Positions 19,393-28,416 of a stretch of 64,000 nt of DNA are shown piece after piece. The stretch is taken from assembly GCF_009766065.1 (NCBI RefSeq), contig NZ_LMUE01000002.1, positions 1,532,169-1,596,168 on the forward strand, given 5' to 3'. The notes beneath the pieces are model-generated. The model ran no database searches. It saw only the letters and a program-made list of their open reading frames with translations, and was not told the origin of the DNA. The stretch is from Dyella sp. S184 (lineage in GTDB: Bacteria > Pseudomonadota > Gammaproteobacteria > Xanthomonadales > Rhodanobacteraceae). The position numbers and the translations under genes are program-made. The stretch's first letter is position 1, and the number at the start of each line of letters is the position of its first letter.

Positions 19393-19420
19393 GAAAAAGC
19401 CGCCTCTCGGCGGCTTTTTC
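19393..19420 (-). terminator. Rho-independent terminator (bidirectional)
   Basis: Perfect 12-base arms gaaaaagccgcc (19393-19404) and ggcggctttttc (19409-19420) around the loop tctc. Read on the minus strand it ends in a U run and lies 25 bases after the NlpC/P60 gene, so it terminates that gene. Confidence 0.88.
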
Positions 19421-19444
19421 ATACGACGTAACCCCCGCAACGCA

Positions 19445-20440
19445 TCAACCCTTGCTCGCCACCTGTGCAATCACCTCGGGACGCTTGGCACCTGCAAAGC
19501 GCTTGGCCCAGTAGGCCTCGTTGAGGCTGGAAATCTCAACCGACTTGCCGGTGGCGGGCGAATGGATGAAACGGCCGTCGGAAATGTAGATACCGACGTG
19601 CGAGATGTTCCGCTTGCCGTGGGTGCGGAAGAAGACCAGATCACCCGGCTTCATGTCGGCACGATTGACCTTGAGGCCGGCCAGGAACTGCGAGGCTGAA
19701 TTTGTCGGCAGCTGCAGGCCGATCGCATGGGCAAACACGTAACGGACGAAACCGCTGCAATCGAAACCGGTCGAGGGATCGTGACCACCGCGCACATAAC
19801 GGATGTCACGCAGATTCATCGCCAACCCGATCAACGCCTTGCGCAGATCCGTGACACTCCCGGCATCAACAGCGGCAGGCATTTCCTCGTCGGCATCAAC
19901 CTGATCTGCGGCGGCACTGTCGGTCGTCACGACATTGTTCGACACGGCGCTGCCAGCAACTACCGTCAGGGATGTCATATCGACCGGGATGATGGACTGC
20001 GCCAGCATCGGGGCCGGATCAAGCATCGGCAGCTGGTTCAGCGTTTGCGCAGTGACGGCGTCCGAAGAGTCGGCCAGCACGAAGGGTTTGGTCTGAACCG
20101 AATCCGCTGCCGGCAGCAACGGCTTCATCTCGACGGCGACGACGGTGATCGCCGTGGCCGGGATGGTCACATCTGCAAGACTGCTGCTGTAGGAGTGGGT
20201 GGCCTTGTGTGTCGATTTTGCGAGCTTGCCGTGAGCGTGTACCGGCTTGCTATGCGCTACCACCTTGCTATGCGCTACCACCTTGCTATGCGCTACCACT
20301 TTGCCGTGAGTCTGTTTCTGCTGCGCCTGCTTCGCATGGGTCGTCTTGCCGTGGGTCTTGCTGGTAGCTGCCTGCACCGGTACGACGACGAGCATGGCTG
20401 CAGCAAGCACAGAGAAGGCGGTCAATCGGTTGATTGGCAT
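19445..20440 (-). CDS. NlpC/P60 (C40) peptidoglycan endopeptidase, exported
   Basis: 331 residues. Signal peptide about 1-24 (VVPVQAAT), then a His/Lys-rich linker about 25-85 containing three copies of the hexapeptide VVAHSK, then an unassigned region, and the NlpC/P60 domain from about 200. Catalytic residues: C228 (FDCSGFVRY), H281 (ISHVGIYI) and a polar third residue H293 (FIHSPATG). The enzyme should cut peptide stems of murein in the periplasm. A CRP/Clp-type site lies 224 bases upstream and a terminator downstream. Confidence 0.92.
   Translation of the reverse strand: MPINRLTAFSVLAAAMLVVVPVQAATSKTHGKTTHAKQAQQKQTHGKVVAHSKVVAHSKVVAHSKPVHAHGKLAKSTHKATHSYSSSLADVTIPATAITVVAVEMKPLLPAADSVQTKPFVLADSSDAVTAQTLNQLPMLDPAPMLAQSIIPVDMTSLTVVAGSAVSNNVVTTDSAAADQVDADEEMPAAVDAGSVTDLRKALIGLAMNLRDIRYVRGGHDPSTGFDCSGFVRYVFAHAIGLQLPTNSASQFLAGLKVNRADMKPGDLVFFRTHGKRNISHVGIYISDGRFIHSPATGKSVEISSLNEAYWAKRFAGAKRPEVIAQVASKG
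20246..20299 (-). repeat. Three tandem 18-bp repeats inside the C40 hydrolase gene
   Basis: The 18-mer cttgctatgcgctaccac occurs three times without change (20246-20263, 20264-20281, 20282-20299). On the coding strand it encodes VVAHSK repeats in the basic linker. Identity at DNA level suggests recent slippage expansion. Confidence 0.95.
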
Positions 20441-20663
20441 GCGGGAAAAATCCCCTGGAATACACAGGATTAGCCGCCTGCAAAGCTGACGACGTGACGA
20501 TTGGGTGAAGTTAGCAAGAAGGCATAGGCCGTATGTTCGATTGCGGTTAACTAAACCCCATCGTTTTGAAACGTGAACTCACCACAAAATCGTATTCAAT
20601 CGATTGATTTTCAAAAGAAATAGCCGGAGTCTCACCCTGAAAAAGAATTCAAAGCCCCGTTTA

Positions 20664-20679
20664 TGTGACGCTGATCACA
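20664..20679. promoter_or_regulatory. CRP/Clp-type binding site
   Basis: TGTGACGCTGATCACA is an exact TGTGA-N6-TCACA palindrome. It sits in the 243-base gap between yggS and the C40 hydrolase gene, 224 bases before the hydrolase start and just after the yggS stop. Control of the hydrolase by a CRP/Clp-family regulator is inferred. Confidence 0.6.
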
Positions 20680-20683
20680 AAAT

Positions 20684-21391
20684 TCAGGCGTCCGGATAGA
20701 GTCGAAGACCAAAGATGGCCGTGCCGATCCGCACCTCGGTGGCACCCTCGGCAATCGCCAGCGGAAAATCACCACTCATACCCATCGAAAGTCTTGGCAA
20801 ATCATGACCTTGTGCCGATGCCCGATCGCGCAACTCACGCAACAGACGGAAACAACCACGCACCTCGTCCGGCTCGCTGGAGTGGATCGCCAGCGTCATC
20901 AAACCGCGCACGCGCAATGTGTCGTAGCCACGCAAGGTGTCGAGGAAGGCCAACAGCTGTTCCGGAGGCAGACCGTACTTGCTCGGCTCAGGTGAGGTCT
21001 TGACCTGCACCAGCACGTCGATCACGCGGTGTTCCTGCTGCAGCCGCCGATGCAGCGCCTCGGCCAGCTCCAGCCGATCCAGTGATTGCACCTCACTGGC
21101 CAGCCGGGCCACATCTTTGACCTTGTTGGTCTGTAAATGGCCGATCACCACCCAGTCGATGCCGCAATCCGCCAGCAGCGCAGCTTTGCCGCGGATTTCC
21201 TGCACCTTGTTCTCACCAAAGCGATGCAAACCCAGCGTGACGGCGGCCCGTATCAGTTCCGGGCCAAATGTCTTGCTGACCGGCAGGATATTCACCGAGG
21301 ACGGATCGCGCCTGGCCTCGCGGCAGGCCTCATCGACACGCTGGCGGACCTGCGCCCAGTTGCCCGCCAGATAAGCAGTGTCCGGGCTCAT
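20684..21391 (-). CDS. yggS: YggS/PROSC family PLP-binding protein
   Basis: 235 residues from the ATG at 21391 (MSPDTAYLAGNW). Single TIM-barrel PLP domain with the PLP lysine K40 in ILPVSKTFGPE, HRFGENKVQE, and the phosphate-binding end SMGMSGDFPLAI. It keeps free pyridoxal phosphate and amino-acid pools balanced; no enzymatic reaction is established. The upstream extension of the frame to 21514 is antisense to nothing useful and lacks family residues. The M20 peptidase gene ends 16 bases upstream on the same strand, so the two may be co-transcribed. Confidence 0.94.
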   Translation of the reverse strand: MSPDTAYLAGNWAQVRQRVDEACREARRDPSSVNILPVSKTFGPELIRAAVTLGLHRFGENKVQEIRGKAALLADCGIDWVVIGHLQTNKVKDVARLASEVQSLDRLELAEALHRRLQQEHRVIDVLVQVKTSPEPSKYGLPPEQLLAFLDTLRGYDTLRVRGLMTLAIHSSEPDEVRGCFRLLRELRDRASAQGHDLPRLSMGMSGDFPLAIAEGATEVRIGTAIFGLRLYPDA

Positions 21392-21407
21392 GCTTCGACC
21401 GTCCGGT

Positions 21408-22832
21408 TCAGGCCTTGGCAGCTTGTTGATGGTGTCGTGCCACCACTTCGGCGACCACCATGCTGACCTTCTTGCCGGTAGGTATGTGCAGGAATTCGTT
21501 GGGACCATGCGCATTGGAATGTGGGCCGAGTACGCCGGTGATCAGGAACTGCGCCTTCGGAAACTTCTCACCCAGCATGCCCATGAACGGGATGCTGCCA
21601 CCCTCACCCATGTAAGTGGCCGGCGCACCGAAGTAATGCTGTGAGGCATCGGCGACCGCCTGCTCCAGCCAGGGCGACAGCTGCGGCGCGTTCCATCCGC
21701 TGCCGTCCTTTTCCAGTGCAAAGGTGACTTTGGCGCCGTATGGCGGATCCTTTTCCAGCAATTGCTTGAGGAAATCACCGGCCCTGGCCCCGTTGAGCGT
21801 TGGCGGCACGCGCAGGCTCAGCTTCACCGACGTCAGCGGGCGCAACACGTTGCCTGCGCTGTCCAGCGACGGCATGCCGCCGATGCCGGTCACCGCCAGC
21901 TGCGGGCGCCAGGTGCGGTTGAGCACCAGTTCGGCCAGATCATGGGTGACCGGCTGCATGCCCTCAACCCACGGAAACTTGTCGTAGATATCGTCGCCCA
22001 GGACCTCAGCCGAGAGCTTGGCCTGCTCGATCCGCTGCGGCGGGATCTCGACGTACAACTCCTTCGGCTTGATCTGACCGGTGACCGGATCTTCCAGTCG
22101 CGACAACAGTTCGCGCAGGATGCGGAAGCTGGACGGCACCACGCCCGAGGCGTCGCCTGAGTGAACGCCTTCTTCCAGCACCTGTACGGTCAGGTTGCCG
22201 CCCGTCATGCCGCGCAACGAAGTGGTCAGCCACAGCTGGTCGTAGTTGCCGCAGCCGGAGTCCAGGCACACCACCAGCGATGGACTGCCGATACGCGCGG
22301 CCAGATGGTCCACGTAATACGGGAGGTCATAGCTGCCCGATTCCTCGCAGGCTTCAATCATCACCACGCACCGCGCATGCGGAATGCCCTGCTCGTGCAG
22401 CGCCAGCAGCGCTGCCAGCGAGCCGAAGATCGCATAGCCATCGTCTGCGCCACCACGACCGTATAGCTTGTCGCCCTTGATCACCGGCGTCCACGGACCG
22501 AGCCCGTCAGCCCAGCCGGTCATCTCCGGCTGCTTGTCCAGATGGCCATACAACATCACGGTGTCGTCGCCCTGCCCCGGCACCTCGATATAGATGAGCG
22601 GCGTGCGCCCTTCCAGCCGCACCACTTCCAGCGTGGCACCCGGCAGCGCCGACAACTTGGAGCGCGCCCAGGTCTCCATCAGCTTGACCGCGGCATCCAT
22701 GTAACCGTGTTCGACCCACTTGGCATCGAACATCGGCGACTTGTTGGGAATGCGGATGTACTCGACCAGCTGCGGCACGATTTCGTCGTCCCACAAGCCG
22801 CTGACGAAACGGGAAAGGCGGGCAGTATCCAT
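21408..22832 (-). CDS. M20-family metallo-dipeptidase
   Basis: 474 residues from the ATG at 22832 (MDTARLSRFVSG). Metal-site motifs in order: MLYGHLDKQPEM (His and Asp), GRGGADDGYA (bridging Asp), EACEESGSYDL (catalytic Glu pair), and a C-terminal His. An inserted dimerisation domain occupies about 200-310. Cytoplasmic; hydrolyses dipeptides or related amides using two zinc ions. It is the first gene of a probable M20-yggS unit. An ORF start at 22943 adds a region with no homology character. Confidence 0.92.
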   Translation of the reverse strand: MDTARLSRFVSGLWDDEIVPQLVEYIRIPNKSPMFDAKWVEHGYMDAAVKLMETWARSKLSALPGATLEVVRLEGRTPLIYIEVPGQGDDTVMLYGHLDKQPEMTGWADGLGPWTPVIKGDKLYGRGGADDGYAIFGSLAALLALHEQGIPHARCVVMIEACEESGSYDLPYYVDHLAARIGSPSLVVCLDSGCGNYDQLWLTTSLRGMTGGNLTVQVLEEGVHSGDASGVVPSSFRILRELLSRLEDPVTGQIKPKELYVEIPPQRIEQAKLSAEVLGDDIYDKFPWVEGMQPVTHDLAELVLNRTWRPQLAVTGIGGMPSLDSAGNVLRPLTSVKLSLRVPPTLNGARAGDFLKQLLEKDPPYGAKVTFALEKDGSGWNAPQLSPWLEQAVADASQHYFGAPATYMGEGGSIPFMGMLGEKFPKAQFLITGVLGPHSNAHGPNEFLHIPTGKKVSMVVAEVVARHHQQAAKA

Positions 22833-23042
22833 GGTCAAGCTCCGGCAACCGATCAAATTCGTATTGTAGCAGCGCCCTTCGGAAGCGCCGGACACCGACA
22901 CGCCATCAGGCAGCACGCACAAGCGCCGACGTGTATCGCGCACGCGTGCCTTGCAGCAATCCCGACTGCGTCACTTATCACCGCTCGGCAAAGTTGCGTC
23001 GCGGCACCTGGATGCCGCCATCACAGCTCACGGAGGAAGGCC

Positions 23043-23405
23043 ATGTTCCACAAACTTGCCGCACTTGCCCTGGCGTTGACCCTGACCCTGCCCGGGTTGT
23101 CGTTCGCCGCGACGCCCGTCAACATCAACACGGCCGACGCTGCCACCATCGCCAGCTCGCTGGATGGCGTCGGTCAATCAAAGGCACAGCAGATCGTCGC
23201 TTGGCGCGATGCTCATGGGCCGTTCAAGAGTGCCGATGACCTGACCCAGGTCAAGGGCTTTGGCCCAGCGACGCTTGAACGCAATCGCACAGCCATCCTA
23301 CTCACCGACAACGCGACCGATACCGCCACCAAGGCGGATAAACCCGCCAAGAGCAGGCGCAAGAGCAAAAAGGCCGCCGTTGAAGAAGCTGCCGCCGGGA
23401 AGTAG
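23043..23405 (+). CDS. ComEA-like exported helix-hairpin-helix DNA-binding protein
   Basis: 120 residues, start at 23043 with a strong GGAGGAAGG ribosome site. Signal peptide 1-22 (LPGLSFAAT), then the paired HhH motif VNINTADAATIASSLDGVG...KGFGPATLERN typical of ComEA, and a Lys/Ala-rich tail (SRRKSKKAAVEEAA). ComEA-type proteins bind incoming double-stranded DNA in the periplasm during natural transformation; the minor pilins elsewhere in the window fit with this. The basic tail could add non-specific DNA contact. Confidence 0.85.
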   Translation: MFHKLAALALALTLTLPGLSFAATPVNINTADAATIASSLDGVGQSKAQQIVAWRDAHGPFKSADDLTQVKGFGPATLERNRTAILLTDNATDTATKADKPAKSRRKSKKAAVEEAAAGK

Positions 23406-23493
23406 TAGGGAAGACGGGGCCGGGCGGCGCGACCCATCGCGGGGCGCGCCGCTTGCGTTACACTCGCGCGCCCATCCTGCTCGCCGCCTCGCC

Positions 23494-23967
23494 ATGATCC
23501 TGCCGCGTTATCACATTGCCGCCTCTGCCATCCAGGGTGCCGGCAAGGGCCTGTTTCTCGATGAGACTGTGGCGGCGGGGCGCATTATCACGGCACCGGA
23601 TGGCATCGAGCGGACCTTTCGGCATGCCGACATCACGGCATCGCCGGAACTCAGCGCACAGTTCCACGCCAGTGCACGCTGGTTCGAGGATCGCTACACG
23701 TTGTCGCCCGACTGGCCGGACGAGTGCTACATCAACCACAGTTTCACGCCGAATGGGCTGTGGCACCTGGGTTTCGTGTTTGCGCTGGCCGAGCTGCCGC
23801 CCGGCACGGAAATCACCGTGGACTACCGGCACCTGCTGCCGCCCGGTGAAGCCGAGGATTTTGCCGATTCGGTCACTGGTGAGACAATCACCGGCTTGTC
23901 CTGGCAAGAAAGTCTCGCCAGCAGTACTCACGCACTGGCCGAACTGCTGGGTGCCACCTACCGTTGA
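23494..23967 (+). CDS. Small SET-domain protein (putative protein lysine methyltransferase)
   Basis: 157 residues. SET-type signatures are visible: the N-terminal AIQGAGKGLFLDETVAAG, the cofactor-binding INHSFTPN (NHS motif) and ITVDYRHLL near the C-terminus. No pre- or post-SET cysteines, as in bacterial stand-alone SET proteins. The substrate is unknown. The start at 23494 lacks a strong ribosome site but gives the correct domain start. Its stop lies 5 bases before the GNAT gene, so they probably form one unit. Confidence 0.8.
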   Translation: MILPRYHIAASAIQGAGKGLFLDETVAAGRIITAPDGIERTFRHADITASPELSAQFHASARWFEDRYTLSPDWPDECYINHSFTPNGLWHLGFVFALAELPPGTEITVDYRHLLPPGEAEDFADSVTGETITGLSWQESLASSTHALAELLGATYR

Positions 23968-23972
23968 TCGTG

Positions 23973-24512
23973 ATGTTTGATATCCCAACTCTTGAAACGG
24001 CGCGCCTGCGCCTGACCGCGTTGACTGAAAAGCACTTCAACGATTACGCCGCGATGCTGGCCGACCCGGACAGCACGCGCTGGATCGGCGATGGCCAACC
24101 GCTGGACCGCACCAACGCCTGGCGCTCGCTGGCGATGCTGCTGGGCCACTGGCAGCTTCGCGGCTGTGGCATGTGGGCGCTGGAGCTGAAGTCCACTGGT
24201 GAATTCATCGGCCGCGCCGGGCTGATGTACCCCGATGGCTGGCCGGATCTGGAGCTGGGTTGGATGCTGAAGCCGGAGCACCGCCACCATGGCTATGCCA
24301 CCGAAGCAGGCGATGCCGTACTCGATTTTGCCTGGAACCAGCTGCATGCCCAGCGCGTGATCAGCCTGGTGCGGATCGGCAACGAGGCCTCAGACCGGGT
24401 GGCTGAGCGCCTCGGCGGCGAACACATCGAGGACATGGATTTCTACGGCAGCCACAGCCACGTGTTCGCCTATTACCCGCCGCATCGCGAGCACCGGCGC
24501 GCGTACGCCTGA
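23973..24512 (+). CDS. GNAT family N-acetyltransferase (RimJ/RimL type)
   Basis: 179 residues from the ATG at 23973, 5 bases after the SET gene. The RimJ/L-like opening LETARLRLTALTEKHFNDYAAM, the central ELGWMLKPEHRHHGYATEAG (acetyl-CoA-binding loop; HHGYAT) and VRIGNEASDRVAERLGGE are characteristic. It would transfer an acetyl group from acetyl-CoA to an amine, possibly a protein N-terminus; the acceptor is not evident. Start codons TTG 23964 and GTG 23970 are alternatives. Confidence 0.9.
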   Translation: MFDIPTLETARLRLTALTEKHFNDYAAMLADPDSTRWIGDGQPLDRTNAWRSLAMLLGHWQLRGCGMWALELKSTGEFIGRAGLMYPDGWPDLELGWMLKPEHRHHGYATEAGDAVLDFAWNQLHAQRVISLVRIGNEASDRVAERLGGEHIEDMDFYGSHSHVFAYYPPHREHRRAYA

Positions 24513-24692
24513 ACAAGCCACCCACGGTACCTAGCCACCACGGGAACCGCGGTGGTCGCACCTTGTCTGATAGTGCACAACACCGGAGAATCCGTAGGCG
24601 CGCTTTGCTCGTTCAGGGCAGCAGCCAGGAATCAGGCCATACCGCGCGCAGCATGGTTGCTGCCCCGCGGCCCACGTCTCCAGGAGTCCCTC

Positions 24693-25382
24693 ATGCGCAT
24701 CCTGCTGGCCGAGGATGATCCATCCATCGCCGAAGGCATTTGTGGATCGCTGCGGCATGGCGGTCACGCTGTCGATCATGTGGCCAACGGCAGCCTTGCC
24801 GATTCAGCGTTGCGCGACCACGACTACGATCTGCTCGTGCTGGATCTGGGCCTGCCTTCGCTCGATGGCAGCGAGGTGTTGCGGCGTTTGCGCAGCCGTG
24901 GCACGGGGCTGCCAGTGCTGGTGGTGACTGCACGCGACGGTTTGCCCGAACGCATCCGCGTACTTGATCTGGGCGCCGACGACTACTTGGTGAAACCCTT
25001 TGCGCTGAGCGAGTTCGAGGCACGTGTGCGCGCCCTGCTGCGCCGGGCCAGCAGTCAGGGCAAGCCGGAACTGCAGCTGGGCAACTTGCGGCTGGATCTG
25101 CCCGGTCATCGTGCCTGGATTGATCAGACGCCACTGGAACTGACCGCGCGCGAATTCGGCCTGCTCGAAGCACTCGCCTTGCGTGCCGATCGCGTAACCA
25201 GCCGTGCGCAGCTGATCGAGGCGCTATGCGACTGGGACCAGGAACTGACCGATAACGGACTGGACATCGCGATCCATCGCCTGCGCCGCAAACTGCAGGG
25301 CAGCGGCACCGGCGTGCGCACGATCCGCGGCCTCGGTTATCTGCTGGAAGAGGCCGAAGAATCCGCGAGCGATCCGGCATGA
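24693..25382 (+). CDS. OmpR-family response regulator (TctD/QseB type)
   Basis: 229 residues. Receiver domain about 1-115 with acidic pair E7/D8/D9, phospho-acceptor D51 (LVLDLGLPSLDG) and Lys about 101 (LVKPF). Winged-helix DNA-binding domain about 130-225 (TAREFGLLEALALRADRVTS, IRGLGYLL). Start at 24693 follows an AGGAG site. Overlaps the kinase gene by ATGA at 25379. It should control the export operon immediately downstream. Confidence 0.93.
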   Translation: MRILLAEDDPSIAEGICGSLRHGGHAVDHVANGSLADSALRDHDYDLLVLDLGLPSLDGSEVLRRLRSRGTGLPVLVVTARDGLPERIRVLDLGADDYLVKPFALSEFEARVRALLRRASSQGKPELQLGNLRLDLPGHRAWIDQTPLELTAREFGLLEALALRADRVTSRAQLIEALCDWDQELTDNGLDIAIHRLRRKLQGSGTGVRTIRGLGYLLEEAEESASDPA

Positions 25383-26791
25383 CCTCGCTGCGCACGCGTC
25401 ACCGACGCCCCAGCCTGCGCCGACGCCTGCTGATTTTCCTGCTGATTCCGATGGCTGCGCTGCTGCTTCTGGACGCGATGCTGACTTATGGCGTTGCACT
25501 GGGATACGCCAACAAGGTGCATGACCGCGACCTCAGCGACAATGCGTTGACGCTGGCAAAAATGCTCGGCAACGACCAGCTTGGGGGCACCCTCACCCCA
25601 CAGGCGCGGTTCCTGCTCGAATACGACCCGGATGGCCACAGCTATTTCAGTGTGATTAGCATCAGGCACGGCCTGCTGGCCGGCAACGAGCGCCTGCCGC
25701 AGCTGTCGCAAGCGCCGTCGCTGGGTGCTGCACCGATGCTTTACGACGCTCAGCTGGACAAGCATGCGCTGCGCGCCGCCAGCGTGCATACACCCGCGAG
25801 CCATGATCCCAGCGACAGCCTGGTCATCACCGTCGCCGAAACCCTGCGTGACCGGCACGAGCAGGCGCGGGAAATCCTGTTGCTGGCGACCCTGATGCAG
25901 ACCTTGCTGCTCGTCTGTGTACTCTCGCTGGTCTGGTTTGGCGTCAGCCGTGGTCTGCGCGTACTCGACCCGCTCACCGCCCGGCTGGCCGCGCGCACGC
26001 ACGAACTGACGCCCATCAACGGGCCCGATGTCCCCCAGGAAATCCAGCCACTGACCCGCACCATCGACGCGCTGTTCAGCCGCGTGCGCGGCATGCTGGC
26101 CCTGCACGACCGCTTCATCGCCGATGCCGCGCATCAGTTGCGCACGCCACTGGCCGGACTGAGCCTGCATGTCGACCGCGCCCTGGCCGACCCACAGCCG
26201 GAAACGGTGACCGATGCGCTGATGCACATCCAGCGCCTGACCCATCGTGCCGCGCGGACCACCTCGCAATTGCTGTCGCTGGCCCGCGCGCAGGCCTCGC
26301 CGTCGGACAGCGAGGAATTCAAACAGCTCGATCTGGGCCGGTTGGTTCCCGAAGCCGTTTCGCTGCGCGTGCATGACGCGCTGGTCGCCGGCGTGGACCT
26401 TGGCTATCAGAGGCCTGCAGCTAAGCAAGCGCTATGCATCATGGGCGATGCTGCCAGTGTGCAGGACCTGCTGGACAACCTGATTGACAACAGCGTGCGC
26501 TATGGCGGCCGCGGCAGCAGCGTCACTGTCTCCCTGCAGGCGCGGGCTGATGGTGGCGCCAACCTCAGTGTCGAGGACGACGGTCCAGGGGTAACGCCCG
26601 AACTGTTGCCACGCCTGAGCGAGCGCTTTTTTCGCGCCGCCAGCAACGGCGAGGAAGGCAGCGGGCTGGGTCTGGCGATCGTCCAGCGCATTGCTGAGCG
26701 GCATGATGCCGAGGTGGTCTACCGTTCAGGTGAGGAGTGTGGCCTGTGCGTCGAAGTCCGCTTCCCGCCGATGACGACGCATTCCGCATGA
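25379..26791 (+). CDS. Sensor histidine kinase (TctE/QseC type)
   Basis: 470 residues. Transmembrane helix about 18-40, periplasmic sensor about 41-165, second helix about 170-190, HAMP-like linker, then H-box with H252 (DAAHQLRTPLAGL), N-box DLLDNLIDNSVRYGG, G1 VEDDGPGV and G2 GSGLGLAIV. Partner of the regulator whose gene it overlaps by 4 bases. The periplasmic part is the class usually called two-component sensor N-terminal; its ligand is unknown, but the following efflux genes suggest a toxic or envelope signal. Confidence 0.93.
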   Translation: MTSLRTRHRRPSLRRRLLIFLLIPMAALLLLDAMLTYGVALGYANKVHDRDLSDNALTLAKMLGNDQLGGTLTPQARFLLEYDPDGHSYFSVISIRHGLLAGNERLPQLSQAPSLGAAPMLYDAQLDKHALRAASVHTPASHDPSDSLVITVAETLRDRHEQAREILLLATLMQTLLLVCVLSLVWFGVSRGLRVLDPLTARLAARTHELTPINGPDVPQEIQPLTRTIDALFSRVRGMLALHDRFIADAAHQLRTPLAGLSLHVDRALADPQPETVTDALMHIQRLTHRAARTTSQLLSLARAQASPSDSEEFKQLDLGRLVPEAVSLRVHDALVAGVDLGYQRPAAKQALCIMGDAASVQDLLDNLIDNSVRYGGRGSSVTVSLQARADGGANLSVEDDGPGVTPELLPRLSERFFRAASNGEEGSGLGLAIVQRIAERHDAEVVYRSGEECGLCVEVRFPPMTTHSA

Positions 26792-26961
26792 GTCCGAACA
26801 CCCACATTCACTGCACCTTGCCTATACGCCTGATCGAAACCCTATTGCGATCCGCCACTTCGCCTTCACAATAGTGAGTGACGCTGCCGTGGCCAACCAA
26901 TAATGATGACCACCACGGATATCGACCAGTCGCGCCAGCGTCGGGTCATCGCCATGGAACC

Positions 26962-28416
26962 ATGCATACCGTGCCATTTCGATTCTTGAGCAGGGCAATC
27001 TCCACCAACCTCCTGCGTGGCTGCCTGATGGGCGTGCTGCTCGGTGGCGTGGCCGGCTGCGCTGCGCCAGTGCCCAAGCTGGCACCGCCGCTACCGGTGC
27101 AGTGGCAGCATGCACTTGCCTCGGATCCCACCAAGTCGACCGACCTGCATGGTTGGTGGCATGCCTTCGGTGATCCGGCGCTGGATGCCTTGGTTGACCG
27201 CGCATTGGCCAACAATCTCGATGTAGCCCAAGCAGTCGAGCGCATGCGAGCGGTGCGCGCAGTGCAGCGTAGTGCTCAAACACGCTACCTGCCGTCGCTG
27301 CACGCGAGCACCAGCGACGTGGTCGAACCGAGCGCACATGCCTCCTATCAGCTGGCCGGCTTCGATGCCAGCTGGGAACTTGGCCTGTTCGGCCGCGCTG
27401 AAGGCTCCCGCCGCGAAGCGCGCGGTGCACTGGATGCGAGCATTGCCGATCTGCGCACCGCTCAGGTTTCACTGGTCGCCGAAGTCGTGCGCGAATGGAT
27501 CGAGTTGCGCACGGCACAACAGCAGGAACAACTGCTGTCGCAGATCAACGGGGCCCGTCAGCACGAATACGAATTGCTGCAGGTGCGCCAGCATCTGGAG
27601 TTGGTGGCGCCCAGCGCGGTAGATCAGGCGCAGGCGGCATTCGCGCAATCCACGGCCGCTCTGGCAGCCCCCCGACAGGCCATCACTGCCAGTGCCCAGC
27701 AACTGGCCATGCTGCTCGGCCAGAATCAGCCCGACGCCGCCTGGTCACAGCCAGGCACACCGCCCGAACTGGGCGCATGGCGACTCGACAGTGCTCCGGC
27801 AGACCTGGTACGCACACGCCCCGAAATTGCCCGCGCTGAAGCCGATGTGCTGCAGGCCGCCGGTGCACTGGCGCTGGCTCACGCCGATCAATTTCCACGT
27901 ATCGGCCTCGGCGGTTCGATCGACTGGTCGGTCGACATCTTCAACGACAAAAAACATGGCACCACCCCCAATTCGATCGTCGCGATAGGGCCGGAGATCA
28001 ATATTCCCCTGTTCGACTGGGGCATCCTGCTGGCCGCCAGGCACGCCAAGGATCACGAGCTCAAAGCCAGCGTGCTGGCTTATCGGCAAGCCGTACTGCA
28101 GGGTGTGACTGAAGTGGAAACCGCACTGGGCAGTGTGCAGCAACAGCAACAGCGCGAGCAGCAGACCCAGCATGCCTGGCAGGCACTGCAGCACGTCGAC
28201 CAGACCGTGCAGACCCGGGTCAGCTTGCAGCTAGGCAGCCCGCTCGATCGTGCCGAGAGCCAGATCGCCGCCGATCAGGCTGCGATCGAACTGGCCGATG
28301 CCCGTGCCGGGCACAGCCTCGCTTACGTGGCGCTGTTCAAGGCACTCGGCGGTGCGCCATTGCCGACACCTACCGAAACGCCCCCTGCAGCCAACACGGA
28401 CGAGGTACACCGCTGA
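26962..28416 (+). CDS. NodT-family outer-membrane efflux lipoprotein
   Basis: 484 residues from the ATG at 26962, chosen because it gives a lipoprotein signal with the lipid-attached C33 (GGVAGC); the in-frame ATG at 26878 adds 28 polar residues. TolC-like outer-membrane factor with two internal repeats (WWHAFGDPALDALVDRALANN; RTRPEIARAEADVLQAAG). It forms the exit duct for the ABC transporter encoded by the next three genes. Its stop overlaps the permease ATG by one base. Confidence 0.92.
   Translation: MHTVPFRFLSRAISTNLLRGCLMGVLLGGVAGCAAPVPKLAPPLPVQWQHALASDPTKSTDLHGWWHAFGDPALDALVDRALANNLDVAQAVERMRAVRAVQRSAQTRYLPSLHASTSDVVEPSAHASYQLAGFDASWELGLFGRAEGSRREARGALDASIADLRTAQVSLVAEVVREWIELRTAQQQEQLLSQINGARQHEYELLQVRQHLELVAPSAVDQAQAAFAQSTAALAAPRQAITASAQQLAMLLGQNQPDAAWSQPGTPPELGAWRLDSAPADLVRTRPEIARAEADVLQAAGALALAHADQFPRIGLGGSIDWSVDIFNDKKHGTTPNSIVAIGPEINIPLFDWGILLAARHAKDHELKASVLAYRQAVLQGVTEVETALGSVQQQQQREQQTQHAWQALQHVDQTVQTRVSLQLGSPLDRAESQIAADQAAIELADARAGHSLAYVALFKALGGAPLPTPTETPPAANTDEVHR

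Noticed and set aside
20246..20299. Tandem 18-mers as a CRISPR-like array
   Set aside because: Repeats are in phase with a coding frame, have no spacers and lie inside a hydrolase gene.
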